Part shown: piece by piece, positions 15,805 through 19,049 of the stretch | Layout of the letters: every line of letters begins with the position of its first letter | Position numbering within the stretch: position 1 is the stretch's first letter | Assembly: GCF_000381345.1 (NCBI RefSeq) | Contig: NZ_KB906430.1 | Location: 1-19,049 of the forward strand | Length of the DNA: 19,049 bases | Direction of reading: 5' to 3' | Origin: Deinococcus apachensis DSM 19763 | GTDB lineage: Bacteria; Deinococcota; Deinococci; Deinococcales; Deinococcaceae | Made by a program: the position numbers and the translations under genes | Notes under the pieces: generated by a model | What the model was told of the DNA's origin: nothing | Databases searched by the model: none | The model's input: only the letters and a program-made list of their open reading frames with translations

Positions 15805-16026
15805 TCAGCCCGCGTGGGGCAGGGGCCGCAGCGCCCGGGCCGGGGGGTCACCGGCGCGGTGCCCCTTGCCGCACGGATCGCACCAGTACGCCTGATCGCC
15901 GTCGCGCAGATCGTAGAGGGCCAGCGGCTCGCCGCAGGAGGGGCAGACGTGGGCGTACCCGCGTCCGCTGACGGGATGGGAAATCGCCTCCTCACCGGAG
16001 GGCTTTTTACGTAACGCCCGCTTCAT
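15805..16026 (-). CDS. Small zinc-ribbon protein (73 aa)
   Basis: The ATG at 16026 has TAAAAT 6 nt upstream. After a basic start (MKRALRKKPSGEEAISHP) comes a zinc ribbon built from CPSC and CDPC, separated by a 19-residue strand-turn region (GEPLALYDLRDGDQAYW), then GKGHRAGDPPARALRPLPHA. Two CxxC knuckles suggest one structural zinc ion and a nucleic-acid or protein-binding role. Similar short proteins are often called zinc ribbon domain-containing; no specific function is known to me. It is read toward the SDR-nrdR pair on the same strand, with its own promoter. Confidence 0.75.
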   Translation of the reverse strand: MKRALRKKPSGEEAISHPVSGRGYAHVCPSCGEPLALYDLRDGDQAYWCDPCGKGHRAGDPPARALRPLPHAG

Positions 16027-16032
16027 ATTCTG

Positions 16033-16038
16033 ATTTTA
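16033..16038 (-). promoter_or_regulatory. -10 box TAAAAT for the zinc-ribbon gene (leaderless, extended -10)
   Basis: TAAAAT preceded by TGC, then a 6-nt spacer (CAGAAT) and the ATG at 16026. This is the strongest promoter match in the window. Confidence 0.65.
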
Positions 16039-16107
16039 GCAGAAGTAGGTGGGGAAGGTTTGGTGTTCCAAGTTATGGGAAAAGACCCCCTAGCAAGGAG
16101 TTTTTCT

Positions 16108-16143
16108 CCCTCTCCCACCAGGGGAGAGGGTTGGGGTGAGGGG
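16108..16143. repeat. Palindromic intergenic repeat CCCTCTCCC/GGGAGAGGG
   Basis: CCCTCTCCC (16108-16116) pairs exactly with GGGAGAGGG (16122-16130), followed by TTGGGGTGAGGGG. Read in the minus direction this is the familiar PLTPTLSP-coding repeat that is often mistaken for a gene. It occupies part of the 310-bp gap 16027-16336. Confidence 0.75.
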
Positions 16144-16208
16144 GCATGTGACCAGCTTGAGTGCCTGCAAGAGGCCCTGCCAGTCATCCGAGCCGCGCCG
16201 GGGATCGT

Positions 16209-16252
16209 GCCCGTTCACCCCCTCCCAGCCTCCCCCCTCAAGGGTGACGGGC
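16209..16252. repeat. Second long imperfect hairpin in the same gap
   Basis: GCCCGT-t-CACCC (16209-16220) pairs with GGGTG-ACGGGC (16242-16252), 11 bp with one bulged T. Between and around it the sequence is C-rich, with nothing coding. The remaining bases up to the Nudix stop at 16337 show no feature that I can name. Confidence 0.6.
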
Positions 16253-16336
16253 TTCTGAGCCTCTCCCACGGCGGCCTCTCTCCGAAGTGCTACCCAAGAG
16301 CTTTCAGAGTCCCACTGCGCGCAGGAAATCCCCAAA

Positions 16337-17034
16337 CTACAAATCCGCCTCGTCCGTCGGCTCGTCCATCAGCTCCGGCTGCACGGCCCCCACGCCCACC
16401 CGGCGGCGTTTCCGGAGCATGGCGGGTTCCTTATCCAGATTAAAGACGAAGTGGCGGGGCCGCCGCTCGCGCAGCCAGGTTTCGAGGGCCACCAGCCGGG
16501 GGCGAAAGCGGATGAACTCGCGCAGTTGGCGGATGGGGACGAATTTGGCCTCCTGCACGTCCCGGTCCGGGTCACGCGGAGCCAACGTCCCGCCCACCTC
16601 GCGCCCGGTGTAGAAGAACTGGAGGTGGTGCCCCCAGGTCTGCGCCTGGAACTCGACGATGAAGGCGAGGTCGCGCAGCTCCACGACCAGCCCGGTTTCC
16701 TCGTAGGTCTCGCGGCGGGCGCCCTCCTGCACGAGTTCGCCGGATTCCAGCCCGCCCTTGGGCAGCGACCAGCGGCCCCGCTCGCGCACCAGCAGGATTT
16801 CCTCACCGCGCAGCACGATACAGCCCACGCCGATGCGCGGATCGGCCAAGGGGCGCCCCTTTTTCTGTCCGCGCTTGCTGGGGGCAGCGGGCACCGGCAC
16901 GCTCGTTGCGTTCGACACCTGGCCCGGTCCGGGCAGCCGCGTCTGCTCGGGGGCACGGCCACTCCGGCGCCGCCTGCGCCGCCGTTGCGCGTTCGCCCCG
17001 TCTGCCGTGGGCTTCACCTTCACGTCCTCCGCCA

Positions 17035-17035
<1 letters not shown>
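16337..17035 (-). CDS. Nudix hydrolase with an arginine-rich N-terminal extension
   Basis: This is 232 aa; the ATG at 17035 shares one base with the dnaB stop (TGATG), so translation is coupled. The Nudix box GX5EX7REUXEEXGU occurs at residues 94-116 (GGLESGELVQEGARRETYEE, then TGL), with WSLPKGG just before. Nudix enzymes hydrolyse nucleoside diphosphates linked to another moiety, such as oxidised dNTPs or dinucleoside polyphosphates; the substrate here is unknown. Residues 1-63 are an unstructured extension with RRRRRRR at 18-24 and KRGQKKGRP, and the C-terminal part has RKRRR. These could bind nucleic acid. The coupling to the replicative helicase suggests a role near DNA replication or pool cleaning. 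Confidence 0.88.
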
Positions 17036-18401
<1,366 letters not shown>

Positions 18402-18517
18402 GGCAAGAGGGGGCGTCGCCGGGTAAGAGGCCCGGGCGCGCCGCGCGTGCAGAGGGTGAGATAGGGGTGGGGCTGCGTGAGCCCATTCGGGAGGCAAGCT
18501 CAGCCGAACTGCCGAGA

Positions 18518-18523
18518 ATCATA
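18518..18523 (-). promoter_or_regulatory. Candidate -10 TATGAT (extended TGG) for dnaB
   Basis: TGGTATGAT on the minus strand is a near-consensus -10, leaving a leader of about 130 nt before dnaB, longer than its leaderless neighbours. No good -35 is seen at 16-18 bp. Confidence 0.4.
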
Positions 18524-18533
18524 CCACCCCTGC

Positions 18534-18551
18534 CTGTCATGCACCTGACAG
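18534..18551. repeat. Inverted repeat CTGTCA-N6-TGACAG at the dnaB promoter
   Basis: CTGTCA (18534-18539) and TGACAG (18546-18551) are perfect 6-bp arms with a 6-base spacer, placed over the -35 to -10 region of the candidate promoter. This is operator-like, but the binding protein is unknown. The gap 18382-18817 also has a DnaA-box-like CTATCCACA at 18638-18646. No gene is seen in it. Confidence 0.45.
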
Positions 18552-18659
18552 AAACGGCACCCCCATACAGGCCGCCCGGGGGAGGTCAGCCCGTCCAGAA
18601 GGCGCGGCGTACATGGACACTCCTCTACCCCTCCCCCCTATCCACACGCTTTTTGTGTA

Positions 18660-19049
18660 AGGGCTCTGTTAGAGGCTCCTAAATAAGCTCATACCAGCAA
18701 GGACGGGAGACACCCGGACCTGCAAAGCAATCCCCGGCTGAACGGACCTTCTCCCGATTCCTTTATCCCGACAGCCGCTAGTACTACAGCCGCAGTTAAG
18801 GCGCAGTAGCCTGGGGAATGACGCGTTCCGGCGCAGCCTCACTTCCTCGGCGATGGTTGACGGAGCTGGGTACGCTCCACCAGCGGATTGCTCCTCGTTT
18901 TGCCCGCAGTGAACAGCGTCAACGCGCCCTGGCCTACTTACAGGCCCTCTTGAGCCCAATCGAACGTAAAAACGGCTGGCAGGTGGCTGAGCGAATTGGG
19001 GAACACACCCCAGATGGAGTGCAACGTTTGCTCTCTACCGCTCAGTGGG
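18660..19049 (+). mobile_element. Left part of an IS701-type insertion sequence (continues past the window)
   Basis: The transposase gene at the window edge implies an element whose left end is somewhere between 18650 and 18790. The base composition drops there, starting with the CTCCTAAATAAGCTCATACC stretch near 18675. The terminal repeat cannot be fixed because the other end is not visible. Confidence 0.45.
18818..19049 (+). CDS. IS701-family (DDE) transposase, N-terminal part
   Basis: ATG 18818 opens [20 protein letters not shown], then [20 protein letters not shown] and [20 protein letters not shown], with [14 protein letters not shown] at the window edge. This is the conserved N-terminal region of IS701-family transposases, ahead of the DDE catalytic domain. 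The gene is open to the last base, so completeness is unknown. It points away from dnaB; the IS therefore sits upstream of dnaB in divergent orientation. Family assignment is by motif recognition. Confidence 0.82.
   Translation, partial: MTRSGAASLPRRWLTELGTLHQRIAPRFARSEQRQRALAYLQALLSPIERKNGWQVAERIGEHTPDGVQRLLSTAQW

Noticed and set aside
18669..18959. Minus-strand ORF of 96 aa upstream of dnaB
   Set aside because: It overlaps the IS701 transposase start and has no domain or promoter.

Overview
This window looks like a chromosome segment of a Deinococcus-type bacterium. GC content is high. The housekeeping proteins match that group: a flavin-dependent thymidylate synthase (ThyX), NrdR, DnaB, a ZapE-like ATPase, an RlmB-like methylase and a membrane-anchored HtrA-like protease. 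Most chromosomal genes also carry a TANNNT -10 box only 6-8 nt before the start codon, the arrangement of leaderless mRNAs that are abundant in Deinococcus. The genus is inferred from these traits; no 16S gene is present.

Region 1 (1 to about 6071) is an integrated mobile element in decay. It opens with the 3' end of an IS110-family transposase. A tightly overlapping minus-strand operon then runs from 4733 to about 296: an excisionase-type HTH protein, a 57-aa protein, a primase-like TOPRIM protein whose zinc-finger cysteines are missing, a RepA-like AAA ATPase, a TubC-docking-like small protein, and a series of very small proteins. One of these small genes has an in-frame TAG and the last has a frameshift. 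Diverging from this operon is a CGNR zinc-finger protein gene of atypical base composition. The right boundary is the 3' half of a tRNA-Leu(UAA) gene, from the anticodon loop to CCA, followed by the tRNA terminator. It has no matching 5' half, which is the classic scar of site-specific integration into a tRNA gene. The intact tRNA and the integrase are expected to the left of this window. Two perfect inverted repeats of the same sequence plus a third palindrome sit inside the primase and ATPase genes and are candidates for an origin or regulatory element.

Region 2 (6072 to 14589) is ordinary chromosome: an exported small protein, zapE, a YlmH-like S4 RNA-binding protein, a short conserved-looking hypothetical, rlmB overlapping an aldose 1-epimerase gene, a 72-aa hypothetical, an HtrA-like protease, an EVE-domain protein, a 37-aa hydrophobic ORF, thyX, and a truncated LivG-like ABC ATPase with a mutated Walker B residue. 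The central part of thyX has codon usage quite unlike its ends.

Region 3 (14589 to 19049) holds two overlapping minus-strand gene pairs and a small zinc-ribbon gene. An SDR-fold protein without its catalytic Tyr/Lys overlaps nrdR, and dnaB overlaps a Nudix hydrolase gene with an arginine-rich tail. dnaB has an AT-rich patch centred near the classic DnaB intein site. Hairpin repeats of the CCCTCTCCC/GGGAGAGGG type lie between genes. The window ends inside an IS701-type transposase inserted upstream of dnaB.
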